The notes under the pieces are model-generated. The model was given only the letters and a program-made list of their open reading frames with translations, searched no databases and was not told the origin of the DNA. From Bacteroidaceae bacterium (GTDB lineage: Bacteria; Bacteroidota; Bacteroidia; Bacteroidales; Bacteroidaceae), in NCBI GenBank assembly GCA_016291905.1, contig JAEEZS010000055.1:1-64000 (forward strand): a stretch of DNA of 64,000 nucleotides. The letters are read 5' to 3'. The position numbers and the translations under genes were made by a program. Positions within the stretch are counted from its first letter, which is position 1. The number at the start of each line of letters is the position of its first letter. Of the stretch, positions 36,425 to 45,359 are shown in pieces.

Positions 36425-36744
36425 CTGGCCAAGACTCGTTCCATCTAAAAAGCAATCAGACAATGATATACGATATTACTAAACCGATTTTGCCAATACA
36501 AGTATCTGACGTTTGTAGATATTGCACTTTGTGCAAATAGAATATCAAGCAACGTAACACTTTCTACGAAATATAGGAAAAACGCCTAAAACAGCTACAT
36601 CAAAGGAGTGCATTTTGCGGTTCATCACCCCTTAGTTTGTTACCCTTCCCCCCCCCATTTAACGTATGTTACCCCCCAAATTAACACAAAAAATACCACG
36701 TTTTGACACACTAAATTTCGGGGTTTTTCCTCGCTATATAAAAA

Positions 36745-36801
36745 TGCAACGATTTTGGGACGTTTTTTTCTTGCATATAACGTAAATAATTCTTTTCTTT
36801 G
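36745..36801 (+). promoter_or_regulatory. Promoter of the DUF3244-like gene, similar to that at 27037-27094
   Basis: TGCAACG at 36745-36751, TTG at 36771-36773 and TTTCTTTG at 36794-36801 (20 bp apart). The same words in the same order precede the lipoprotein gene at 27216. Confidence 0.6.
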
Positions 36802-36829
36802 CTGCGAAATAATTAAAAAGCTTACCATT

Positions 36830-38584
36830 ATGAGAAAGACATTAACAGCCCTCTTTACCCTTCTCCTTTTTGTTGGAGCCGTGCAAGCCCGTACCAACAT
36901 CCCCTTGGTAAAGGACACCTCTCACGGAGGAAATGAAGACGACCGCGCTCGCACAGCTGTCCCTGAAACGGCTCCTCTGGCCTATTTGGACGGCAATGTG
37001 TTGGCAATCGAATTTCCTGAAGACGGAACAGCACAGGTACAAATCTGCACACAAGAAACCGAAGCCATTGTGTTTACAGGAACATTCACAACAGTTACAG
37101 CCGAAGAAATCACCATTGACTTGCAAAGCAACCACATTGGTGTGGGAAGCTATTACCTGCGCGTCTTTTTTCTCAACCAATGGTGGAAAGGCCTTTTCGA
37201 TGTGGAGGATGCGAATAAACAGCCCGTCAAAGATACCGAAAAATACTTTACCAAACGTACACGCTGGGTGGAACAATGGTACACTCCTGGCACAGAACCT
37301 GAATACTCCTCTGTGAAGATTTATTCTATAGGCAAGGACGTCGTTTTCAACGACATCACCTACAAAGAGGTGCTTATCGACGGAAATGAGTCGGGCATGT
37401 GGCTGCGCGAGGAGGACGACAAGGTGTTTCTGCGTCGCGACGATTTTCCGCACGAGATTATGCTCTACGATTTCGACTGGACAGACAAGGAGTCTATCAA
37501 ACGCCAGTACATCGAAAAGGGAGAACTGAAGGAAGAGGTCATTCCCATCACCTCCATTAAGGAAATGGCGCTTGATGATGAAGGCGGATGGGCTTTTACT
37601 GACTACATCGACGTGGGCGACACTAAAATAATCAAAGGCATAGGGCTTATTTGTGAGCATACGAAGGACTGCTGTCTTTTAGGTAGCGTTGTCCCTGACG
37701 ATATTCCTCCTGTGAATGCCGAATGTCGATTGCTCAGTTTTACTAAAAGCTATTACGGAGCTTCACCCTATTTCCTCTATCAACACCGAGATGCTATTCA
37801 TGAGTTTTTCTCGTATAATGGCACACGTTCGGGAGTGGATATATTCTTCTATTCCCCTTGGCCCTATTCCTTGAAAAACCTGCATCAAGAACTTGATAGC
37901 ATCAGCAACAACGTCATCTACATCAGCAGCCATTACAACTCTACGGCCAACGATTCGTATTACGGAAAGGCTGAAGTTAAGTTTGGACGTCTCGAAGCCG
38001 GAGACTACACAATACGCATGACGGCAGTCGATGATGCAGGAATTGAGACAGACAACCGCGTGATGGAACTACCCCTTACGGTAACAAAGAATCCCGTGGA
38101 TGCCCTTTGCGGAATTGTCCCTTCCAACTGCAATAAAGAAGAGGAAGAGGAAGAATTCGACTATGAACATTTTGACCGTAACACCTACTTCCCTGATATA
38201 ACGATTACGCAAGAGGGAGACAGCCTGCACGTTACGGGTCTACTCTTTTATACCTGCTGCGTCGATCACTATTGCTATTACGAAATTCACGATAATTCCG
38301 TTTATCTGGAAGGCATAGAAAACAGTTGGAGCGGACTCGCATGTATGTGCCATTCACGGTTTACGGTTGACTTTAAGATTGGCCCTTTCAAGGGAGATAA
38401 AATCGATTTACATATAAAAGAAATGTACACGTCAGAATTCCATAAGACCTTCGAATTCACTTCTGCCAGATTCCCTGAGAAGGAGGAAACGGTTTCTACG
38501 TCCTATGACTTACTGGGCCGTCCTGCGAAAGAGACGCAAAAGGGTATTCTTGTCCGCAACGGGAAAAAAGTGATTATCAACTAA
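36830..38584 (+). CDS. Secreted DUF3244-like protein with Prevotella-type C-terminal tail
   Basis: The start is ATG 36830 (MRKTLTALFTLLLFVGAVQA, signal peptide). 584 residues. Residues of about 45-125 (LAYLDGNVLAIEFPEDGTAQ to NQWWKGLFDVED) match the beta domain at the N terminus of the protein at 15088. The middle is acidic and beta-rich with no LRRs. The C-terminal tail (SYDLLGRPAKETQKGILVRN, then GKKVIIN) is nearly the same as in 15088. Probably a cell-surface or secreted protein. Function unknown. Confidence 0.72.
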   Translation: MRKTLTALFTLLLFVGAVQARTNIPLVKDTSHGGNEDDRARTAVPETAPLAYLDGNVLAIEFPEDGTAQVQICTQETEAIVFTGTFTTVTAEEITIDLQSNHIGVGSYYLRVFFLNQWWKGLFDVEDANKQPVKDTEKYFTKRTRWVEQWYTPGTEPEYSSVKIYSIGKDVVFNDITYKEVLIDGNESGMWLREEDDKVFLRRDDFPHEIMLYDFDWTDKESIKRQYIEKGELKEEVIPITSIKEMALDDEGGWAFTDYIDVGDTKIIKGIGLICEHTKDCCLLGSVVPDDIPPVNAECRLLSFTKSYYGASPYFLYQHRDAIHEFFSYNGTRSGVDIFFYSPWPYSLKNLHQELDSISNNVIYISSHYNSTANDSYYGKAEVKFGRLEAGDYTIRMTAVDDAGIETDNRVMELPLTVTKNPVDALCGIVPSNCNKEEEEEEFDYEHFDRNTYFPDITITQEGDSLHVTGLLFYTCCVDHYCYYEIHDNSVYLEGIENSWSGLACMCHSRFTVDFKIGPFKGDKIDLHIKEMYTSEFHKTFEFTSARFPEKEETVSTSYDLLGRPAKETQKGILVRNGKKVIIN

Positions 38585-38605
38585 CATAGAAAGTTTCCGA
38601 AAAAG

Positions 38606-38636
38606 TTGCAAATGCAAAAAATCGCCCGTACCTTTG
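38606..38636 (+). promoter_or_regulatory. Promoter of purU
   Basis: TTG 38606-38608 and TACCTTTG 38629-38636, 20 bp apart, giving a leader of about 70 nt. Confidence 0.65.
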
Positions 38637-38713
38637 CAATCCAAATTTGTTGATTAACTGCATTTAGTAGTTTTTTCAAACGAAAAAATAGGTATAAGAG
38701 ATAGTAGAGGTAA

Positions 38714-39577
38714 ATGGATACGACGGCAATCATGCTTTTACATTGCCCTGACCAGCAGGGTATTATATCAGAGATAACGAAATTCATTACGGATAACAAG
38801 GGCAATATTGTGTATCTTGATCAATATGTGGACAAGGTAGACAACATGTTTTTCATGAGAATTGAGTGGGAACTGAACGGCTTCCTTATTCCCCGCGATA
38901 AGCTATACGATTACATTACAACGCTCTATTCACAACGCTATCAGATGAAGTTTACCCTTTATTATAGCGACAAACGCCCCCGTATGGCTATTTTCGTTTC
39001 AAAGATGAGCCATTGCCTTTATGACTTGCTGGCACGCTGGAAGGCAGGAGAGTTTAATTGCGACATCCCCTGCATCGTGAGCAATCATGAAGACCTGAGA
39101 TACGTTGCCGAACAGTTTGGAATACCCTACTACGTATGGAGCATTAATAAGGACCAATCGAATAAGGCTGAAGTGGAGGCTGCGGAGATGGAGTTGCTCA
39201 GGAAAGAGGATATCTCGTTTATTGTGCTGGCCCGTTATATGCAGTTAATAAGTGATGAAATGATAGCAGAATATCCCCATCATATCATCAATATCCATCA
39301 TTCCTTCTTACCCGCATTTGTAGGAGCAAAGCCCTATCATCAGGCCTATGAACGTGGGGTGAAGATTATAGGAGCAACAAGCCACTATGTAACGTCAGAA
39401 CTTGATGCCGGACCCATCATCGATCAGGATGTCACTCGCATCACCCATAAGGACACACCCGAAAGCCTTGTCCTGAAAGGAAAGGACTTGGAGAAAATAG
39501 TCCTGTCGCATGCTGTCTCCAAGCATCTTCAGAGAAAAATCCTTACCTACAAGAACAAGACTATTATTTTCAGTTGA
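38714..39577 (+). CDS. purU: Formyltetrahydrofolate deformylase
   Basis: Hydrolyses 10-formyl-THF to formate and THF, balancing one-carbon pools and supplying formate for purine synthesis. 287 residues, normal length. An N-terminal ACT-like domain (MLLHCPDQQGIISEITKFIT) is followed by a formyltransferase fold with NIHHSFLPAFVGAKPYHQAY and DAGPIIDQDV. It is followed 61 nt later by the aspartokinase-like gene. Confidence 0.96.
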   Translation: MDTTAIMLLHCPDQQGIISEITKFITDNKGNIVYLDQYVDKVDNMFFMRIEWELNGFLIPRDKLYDYITTLYSQRYQMKFTLYYSDKRPRMAIFVSKMSHCLYDLLARWKAGEFNCDIPCIVSNHEDLRYVAEQFGIPYYVWSINKDQSNKAEVEAAEMELLRKEDISFIVLARYMQLISDEMIAEYPHHIINIHHSFLPAFVGAKPYHQAYERGVKIIGATSHYVTSELDAGPIIDQDVTRITHKDTPESLVLKGKDLEKIVLSHAVSKHLQRKILTYKNKTIIFS

Positions 39578-39638
39578 GACATCTGCAAAGCAGCTTCTTA
39601 TAATAGGAAAAAATCATTAATAATTCCATAACAAAATC

Positions 39639-40913
39639 ATGATTGTAAAATCTTTTGTCCTACGACAAGAATCTTTTGAGGCAATTGTCAACCAATGCAA
39701 GCCAGGAACAATTGCAGTAGTGAGGCCGGAAAAAGCACTCTTAAACCTGTTCAAGGATTTAATCCGCAAGATGGTAGTGCAGAAACAGCCTGCACAAACT
39801 GAATTATCAGAGGTAGAGAAGTATCTGGACGCTTTAACAAACAGCCCTGCATACCAACAGAAGAAAACGGAATTTGTTGAGTATGTGCATGACTATCTTC
39901 AGAAAGCCATGATATATAATGTGCCCGTCACAGCTGTAGAAGACTATGTCCTTGCCCAATGTGTTTTCCTTTGCGCCCAAGCAGTCGCTTTTGCTGCCAA
40001 TGTGGAGGTGTTGGACGGACGTGACTTAGTCATCTGTCATCAAGAGGCTAATACTCCCCTGTTTGACTGGTCGGCAACTTGCTCTGAGATAGAAAGAAAA
40101 TGCAAGGAAAAGGCAGATGTCGTCATAGCAGGCGGATATGCCCGTACGCCGCGTGGACAGGTTTTAGGCATTGGAAAAGGCGGAGCCAATATGATGGCAG
40201 CCTTGGTTGCTTCTGCCATCAAAGCTGAACGAATTGATTTCTATGTGGAAGGCGAAGGCATCAATGGTATATCCTCCATGACGTATGATGAGGCAGCTCA
40301 CTATTGTGCCTCAAATATCGCTCCATTCCCTTCAGCTGCTCTATGGCCTGCAAAGAAAAATGACATTCCCATTGTCGTGAAGAGCATTCTGCATCCGGAC
40401 TTTGCCGGTACAACTATCTCTAATACGACTGTGAATTCCGAAAAGGATATTTCCGGAATAGTGATAGACCAAGAACTCAACTTGGTAACGGTATACGGAA
40501 CAGGCCTTCTTGGGTACATTGGCGCTTCTTCTGCTATCTTCTCATCGTTGGCAGAAAGTGGAGTGAACATACGGTTTATCTCCCAGACCTCCTCTGAATA
40601 CGCCATTTCCTTTGCTATTAATCCTAAGGATAGCGACAAAGTATCGTTGGTCATCAACGCTTTGGCATCCAACAATCCAATGTTTCCATTAGAAGACGTA
40701 ATGGTTGTCAACCGTGAGGTAGCTATCATTACGGTGTACGGAAGCCGCATGAAAAACATTCCTGGTGTTTCCGGCAAGGTCTTCTCGCTTCTTGGAAACG
40801 CAGGCGTAAATGTGATTGCTGCAGCTCAAGGCGGAGAAGAACTGAGTATTTCTATTGTCATCGAGGTTTCAGACTTAGACAAAGCACAAAAGGCGCTCAG
40901 CGAATTATATTAA
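39639..40913 (+). CDS. Aspartokinase-like protein with degraded catalytic motifs
   Basis: 424 residues. The middle and C-terminal parts align with aspartokinases: a GRGGSDYTA-like GKGGANMMAALVASAIKAER, then two ACT domains (LVTVYGTGLLGYIGASSAIF and AIITVYGSRMKNIPGVSGKV). But the N terminus lacks the K-F-G-G-T-S phosphate-binding motif and begins MIVKSFVLRQESFEAI. The VDGV-x-T-x-D-P-R loop is reduced to YVEGEGINGISS. It is therefore probably not an active aspartate kinase. A regulatory or ligand-binding role is possible. A full lysC is expected elsewhere in the genome. Confidence 0.7.
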   Translation: MIVKSFVLRQESFEAIVNQCKPGTIAVVRPEKALLNLFKDLIRKMVVQKQPAQTELSEVEKYLDALTNSPAYQQKKTEFVEYVHDYLQKAMIYNVPVTAVEDYVLAQCVFLCAQAVAFAANVEVLDGRDLVICHQEANTPLFDWSATCSEIERKCKEKADVVIAGGYARTPRGQVLGIGKGGANMMAALVASAIKAERIDFYVEGEGINGISSMTYDEAAHYCASNIAPFPSAALWPAKKNDIPIVVKSILHPDFAGTTISNTTVNSEKDISGIVIDQELNLVTVYGTGLLGYIGASSAIFSSLAESGVNIRFISQTSSEYAISFAINPKDSDKVSLVINALASNNPMFPLEDVMVVNREVAIITVYGSRMKNIPGVSGKVFSLLGNAGVNVIAAAQGGEELSISIVIEVSDLDKAQKALSELY

Positions 40914-40938
40914 ATACAGCAGAGCTTTTATTCTAAAT

Positions 40939-40980
40939 GAAAGGATGGCAGTCAAATGGCTACCATCCTTTTCCTTATTA
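40939..40980 (+). terminator. Intrinsic terminator after the aspartokinase-like gene
   Basis: Arms AAAGGATGG (40940-40948) and CCATCCTTT (40963-40971), then TTCCTTATT. Confidence 0.8.
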
Positions 40981-41009
40981 AATAGAATAAGCATCTAATT
41001 TTTTAACGC

Positions 41010-41093
41010 AGTGGGCTGAGAATTTAGAATAGTGGGCTGTGAAATTAACGCCCTGCGTTATTCGGATAGAATAGTGCGTTAATAAATGTGGAT
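41010..41093 (+). repeat. 21-bp-period array beside the candidate origin
   Basis: Units start at 41010, 41031, 41052 and 41073. Units 1, 2 and 4 start AGTG(GGCTG); unit 3 starts CCTGCGTTATTCGGATAGAA and resembles the leader block at 27718-27738. Confidence 0.65.
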
Positions 41094-41447
41094 AACTTGT
41101 GGAAAACTTGTTAGTAAAAAAGTATAAATAAATTTGGAGAATTCATATGTCTTTATATCGCAACACACCTCAGATATCTCCAAATAAATTTAGCTTTTTT
41201 TCTCCCCCTTGTTTGCAGAGAGTTTTCCACCGAAAAAAGAGAAAACTCCTTATTTTATATTGCCAACATCATCGTTTGGGGATAGAGTGGAAAAAATATA
41301 AAATTATAGAATTACGAATTATAAATTAGGGATTTAGAGAGATAATATTATGTGCATTATTCGTGGAAATAATGTGCATAAGAGATTCCTTCGTGTGCAT
41401 AGCAAACAACAAAATTTTTTTTCTTTTTTTTATCCACTCTATCCACA
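41087..41447. other. Candidate oriC: DnaA-box cluster
   Basis: Nine DnaA-box-like 9-mers in 361 bp: TGTGGATAA 41087 (exact complement of TTATCCACA), TGTGGAAAA 41098, TTTTCCACC 41223, AGTGGAAAA 41286, TGTGCATTA 41351, TGTGCATAA 41373 (complement of TTATGCACA), TGTGCATAG 41394, TTATCCACT 41430 and CTATCCACA 41439. AT-rich stretches flank them. Sampled G/C bias of the + strand changes sign here. Confidence 0.65.
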
Positions 41448-41502
41448 CGATAACATCATCATCAGAAAGAGTTTTTAAAAAATAAAAGAATAAAATATAT
41501 TC

Positions 41503-43830
41503 TTATTTTATCACGGTGATTTTGGTAGCTATGCCTTCGCGCCCTTCTGCATCGGTAGCCAGCACGAAGTAAACTCCTGTAGGAACGCGTTGTCCTGTGC
41601 TTGGGTCACGAAGGTTCCACGTGGCTGTTCCTCCAAGACTGGTGGTGTGGGCTACGAGATGGCCTGCTGTGTTGAGGATGCGTACGTCGGAGTCAGCCTT
41701 GAGTCCACAAATGGTGACTGAGCCTTCGTAGTCTGGATCGACGGGATTAGGGAAGGCATAGACATCGGATTTGTTGTATCCCTCTGCACCACGTGTGGCA
41801 TCGCTACGGAAAGAGACAAGACCTCCTGCCGTAGCAATAAAGACTTCGCCTGTGCTGCCCTTGATGGCAATATCCTTGATATTGTTGGACGGAAGTGGGC
41901 TGTTATCGGCTGTAAAGTGATGGATGTTCTCCATTCCATCGGCACTAATGAGATAGACTCCGCTGGATTGTGTGCCTATCCACTTACGGTTTGCATCGTC
42001 AATAGCGATACAGGTGGTATAGACGGCATCAAGCAGATAGTCGGCATAGATGGTACCATCGTTGCGAGGAATCTTTATTTTAGTAAAGGTGAAGTCGGTG
42101 TCGAAGAATTTCTCTGGCTTTGAAATAACGTAGGGGCCTTGATTGGTAAGCACCCAGATTACACCATCGTGATCCTCAGCAATGTCGGTAATATAGTCAA
42201 GCGTAGTGGCATTTCCATCCTGGTCGATGAAGCGTGTGGAGATGAGGCGAGTAACGTCGTCAGAGGTATCAAAGGGAGTTCCGTTGTTGTAAATGCAGAA
42301 AAGTCCAGATTCTCCGCGCATGACGACTACCCACGTCAGTCCTCGGGAATCAAAGAGAATTTCGGTAACAGTTTCTTGCTCCTTCAAATCTTCGTAGTAA
42401 AGGCTGACGAGTGAACCGTCTGTCTTGATGACTTTCAAGGGGCTGACAGCATGGCAGTTTGTGAGCCAGAGATTGCCCTGATTGTCGTATTTCAAACGGC
42501 TGATACGGGTGTAGTGAGGTTTATCTTCAAGAGCTGTTTCAAGTTCGCTATTCGAACTGTTGATATTGCTGACATATAAACCATTTCGGAACTCATAGAT
42601 ACCCTGTCCGAAGGAAGCCACGTAATGATGCATAGCATCGGTAGGATCTTCGACAATACAGGTAGCATTTTTATAGCCGTATTTTAGTCCAATAGCTTCG
42701 GAGATACCCTTTTCCTGGAAAACTGTCCAACCATCGTCTGTGAGAATTTCTGCCGTGCCAGGATAGGATGTTGTGCCGAAGTAGTCAAGGCAGCCTCCAG
42801 CCACAAGCAGACGCTCATCAGGAGTAAATTCAATATAGTCGCAGTAATTGCGTATTGGACTTTGAGGGATGATGTCTGTGACTGCAGCTGTGAGGGTGTT
42901 TCCCTCCTTTTTATAACCTACCAATCCCTCATTTTCGCAAGCAGCCCACCAGAGATTATCATTAAATGTTATGTCGCTGATTGCAGTAGGAAACGTAAGC
43001 GTCTCGGCTTTGAGATTATTGCTGCTTTCAATGACATGGCAAGTATTTGTTGCGGTAATATACATTCGTTTGTCTGCGACTTTCAAATCCGTAAAACTAC
43101 CTTCCAAAATAGGTGTGATGGCGTTGTTTGCAGTAATGGAGAAGATACCTTTTGTGGGACGCAAGCCGTAGAGCTTACCTTCGAAGCAGACTAATTTAGC
43201 AAAGTAGATATCATTGAGTAGATGCCAGTTAGCAGGGTCGAGAAGGTTGTCGGATTTCTTACCTATGTAGAGGCCGCGAAGGGTAGAGGCTATGATATAA
43301 TCGTCGTTTCCCGTGCAGCTGACAACATCATCTCCCAGACGATATGTATTCGTAAACTCTTGCTTTTTGAGGTTAACGACAACAACTCCAAACGTGGTAG
43401 TAAGGTAGGCGTAGGAAGCGCTGATGGAGACATCCTTCACCTCAGGGTCGAAGGTGCTTTTCTGATAGTAATCAGGCAGATTGACAATGCTTTCATCGGG
43501 ATAGAGTAGGTCTATATTAGCATTGTCATAGATGATAAGAAGAAGGTTTTCGCTGTCACAACGACGGAGATAACGGATACCTTGGTCGTTGAGTAGTGTG
43601 GCCTTATTGTAGATGTCGATATAAGTGTCTGAAGGGGTATAGGAATAGAGTGATCCATCGCTGACAGCATAGACTTTATCGCCAAGCGTGGCACATTGTG
43701 TGGTATTGTGGTAGGCAAAATGAGCCCTCCACTCCCCTACTGCCATTTGAGCAAAGGATTGAAAAGAAAAAAGCGAAACTAAAACAAATGCTATGAAATA
43801 GCCCTTATAGTCAGCAAATTTTAGTTTCAT
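41503..43830 (-). CDS. porZ: PorZ-like beta-propeller protein of the type IX secretion system
   Basis: 775 residues, close to the 776 of P. gingivalis PorZ. It has a signal peptide (GYFIAFVLVSLFSFQSFA), then MAVGEWRAHFAYHNTTQCAT, typical of the family. Two-component-regulator-type propeller blades run through most of the protein, for example LPSNNIKDIAIKGSTGEVFI near residue 660. A C-terminal type IX sorting-like domain follows, with YAFPNPVDPDYEGSVTI, VRILNTAGHLV and GVYFVLATD. PorZ helps attach the A-LPS anchor at the cell surface. The alternative is a generic propeller protein with a T9SS tail. Confidence 0.72.
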   Translation of the reverse strand: MKLKFADYKGYFIAFVLVSLFSFQSFAQMAVGEWRAHFAYHNTTQCATLGDKVYAVSDGSLYSYTPSDTYIDIYNKATLLNDQGIRYLRRCDSENLLLIIYDNANIDLLYPDESIVNLPDYYQKSTFDPEVKDVSISASYAYLTTTFGVVVVNLKKQEFTNTYRLGDDVVSCTGNDDYIIASTLRGLYIGKKSDNLLDPANWHLLNDIYFAKLVCFEGKLYGLRPTKGIFSITANNAITPILEGSFTDLKVADKRMYITATNTCHVIESSNNLKAETLTFPTAISDITFNDNLWWAACENEGLVGYKKEGNTLTAAVTDIIPQSPIRNYCDYIEFTPDERLLVAGGCLDYFGTTSYPGTAEILTDDGWTVFQEKGISEAIGLKYGYKNATCIVEDPTDAMHHYVASFGQGIYEFRNGLYVSNINSSNSELETALEDKPHYTRISRLKYDNQGNLWLTNCHAVSPLKVIKTDGSLVSLYYEDLKEQETVTEILFDSRGLTWVVVMRGESGLFCIYNNGTPFDTSDDVTRLISTRFIDQDGNATTLDYITDIAEDHDGVIWVLTNQGPYVISKPEKFFDTDFTFTKIKIPRNDGTIYADYLLDAVYTTCIAIDDANRKWIGTQSSGVYLISADGMENIHHFTADNSPLPSNNIKDIAIKGSTGEVFIATAGGLVSFRSDATRGAEGYNKSDVYAFPNPVDPDYEGSVTICGLKADSDVRILNTAGHLVAHTTSLGGTATWNLRDPSTGQRVPTGVYFVLATDAEGREGIATKITVIK

Positions 43831-43833
43831 ACG

Positions 43834-44406
43834 TTATACTTTTTGTAGAAATTCCACTAGTTTCTTTACTGCTCTGGCGCGGTGGCTTATCTCGTTCTTT
43901 TCATCGCCCATTTCTGCAAAGGTTTCATTGTAGCCCTCAGGAACAAAGATGGGGTCGTAGCCAAATCCGGCTGTTCCGCGTGGTTCCTCAATGAGGGTGC
44001 CCTTCACAATTCCTTCAAAAAGATAAGTTTCCTTGCCTAATAATAACGCAATAACCGTACGAAATTGTGCATTTCGGTTGGTTTTTTCCTGCATTTTTAA
44101 CAAAAGTTTGGCCATGTTCGCTTTTGAATCATGTCCAGGTCCTGCATATCGGGCTGAATAGATGCCCGGCTCACCATCCAATGCCTCTACTTCCAACCCT
44201 GTATCGTCGGCAAAGCAGTCAAAGCCAAAATGTTCCTTCACATAGTGGGCTTTCTGGAGGGCATTTCCCTGCAGCGAGTCAGCCGTTTCAGGGATATCCA
44301 CATCACAGCCTATATCCTTCAGGGATAGCAGTTCATACCCTTTAGGAAGCATGGCCGACACCTCTTCCAGTTTATGCGCGTTGTTGGTTGCAAAGACGAG
44401 TTTCAT
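43834..44406 (-). CDS. rdgB: Non-canonical purine NTP pyrophosphatase (RdgB/HAM1)
   Basis: Removes dITP and XTP from the nucleotide pool. 190 residues, normal length. Motifs [43 protein letters not shown] and [10 protein letters not shown] are diagnostic. It overlaps the YitT-like gene by 4 nt and ends 3 nt before porZ. Confidence 0.96.
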   Translation of the reverse strand: MKLVFATNNAHKLEEVSAMLPKGYELLSLKDIGCDVDIPETADSLQGNALQKAHYVKEHFGFDCFADDTGLEVEALDGEPGIYSARYAGPGHDSKANMAKLLLKMQEKTNRNAQFRTVIALLLGKETYLFEGIVKGTLIEEPRGTAGFGYDPIFVPEGYNETFAEMGDEKNEISHRARAVKKLVEFLQKV

Positions 44407-45320
44407 TGTTTTGGTGTTTTCTTTTCCTTTGCTTTAATACGGTCAAAACCATTACCATACACACCCTTCACATAGGCCATGGAGACGAAGGCCTCAGGGT
44501 CTATTTGCTTAATGCCACTAAGCAAGTAGCTTGATTCACGCTTCCTTGCCAGCACAAAGAGGACGTCGTGCTCTGTCTTGCTGTACCACCCCATTGCGTT
44601 GAGGACGGTAACACCACGATGTCCCTGCTGCGTGATGAATTCTGCAATCTCCTGGTGTTTGTTGTGGGAGATGATGAAGAGCTGCACACTCTGGCGTGTG
44701 GTGTTGATGTAGTAGTCCAGCACGATGCTCATGATGAACAACGCCACATAGCCAAACAACACACGTCGGATGTCATGAAACACCAAGTAGTTGCAGGCAA
44801 TGATAACCAAGTCGCTCAGCATCACCATGGTACCAAAAGAGATATCGCGATATTTGTTGATGATGGCTGCCACAATATCGGTACCTCCCGTGCTGCCTCC
44901 ATTCACAAAACAGATACCCAATCCCAATCCACAAAGGCAGGCACCCAGCACACACGACATGAAATTCTCGCCCTCACCCAGAAGATAAGGATTGGCAAGG
45001 TTGCCCATCACATTCTTACCTACTTGCAGCAGCAGGGTGAGCATGATGACGCCGAAGATGGTCTTTGTGCAGAACTTCCAGCCCAGAATCTTCAGGGCAA
45101 AAATGAGCAGGATGCTATTGAGCACAAAGTAGGTAAGTTGGATGGGAATACCTCCTTCGGTGGCAAAGTCAAGCAAGGCAGCAATACCCGTGACGCCTCC
45201 CAAGGTGACACCATAGGGGAGCATAAAGGCTGTCCACCCGACGGCATAGCAGACAAGGCCAAACAGAATGGCTACGTACTGCTGAATTTCATGGAAAAGA
45301 AGCTGGCGCGAAAGTTTCAT
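44403..45320 (-). CDS. YitT family membrane protein
   Basis: 305 residues with five or six N-terminal membrane helices ([20 protein letters not shown] and similar) and the conserved [19 protein letters not shown] segment. A soluble C-terminal DUF2179-type domain follows from about residue 215 ([20 protein letters not shown]). The transport substrate is unknown. It sits between leuS and rdgB, 39 nt from leuS. Confidence 0.88.
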   Translation of the reverse strand: MKLSRQLLFHEIQQYVAILFGLVCYAVGWTAFMLPYGVTLGGVTGIAALLDFATEGGIPIQLTYFVLNSILLIFALKILGWKFCTKTIFGVIMLTLLLQVGKNVMGNLANPYLLGEGENFMSCVLGACLCGLGLGICFVNGGSTGGTDIVAAIINKYRDISFGTMVMLSDLVIIACNYLVFHDIRRVLFGYVALFIMSIVLDYYINTTRQSVQLFIISHNKHQEIAEFITQQGHRGVTVLNAMGWYSKTEHDVLFVLARKRESSYLLSGIKQIDPEAFVSMAYVKGVYGNGFDRIKAKEKKTPKQ

Positions 45321-45359
45321 AAACGAAAGCGGGAGTTATGAATAGTACTTTTGAAGTTA

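Larger units (their letters stand above)
36175..36829. other. 655-bp gap holding palindrome copy 2 and a promoter
   Basis: Includes the 172-bp palindromic element at 36253-36424 with conserved right flank to 36487, then AT-rich sequence and the promoter of the next gene. No gene is seen. Confidence 0.75.
40914..41502. other. Convergent, AT-rich gap with a candidate replication origin
   Basis: 589 bp between convergent genes. From left to right: terminator (40939-40980), a 21-bp-period array (41010-41093), DnaA-box-like 9-mers (41087-41447), a hairpin GAGTTTTC/GAAAACTC (about 41220-41248), AT-rich tracts (41290-41336 and 41470-41511). No ORF with family resemblance was found. Confidence 0.75.
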
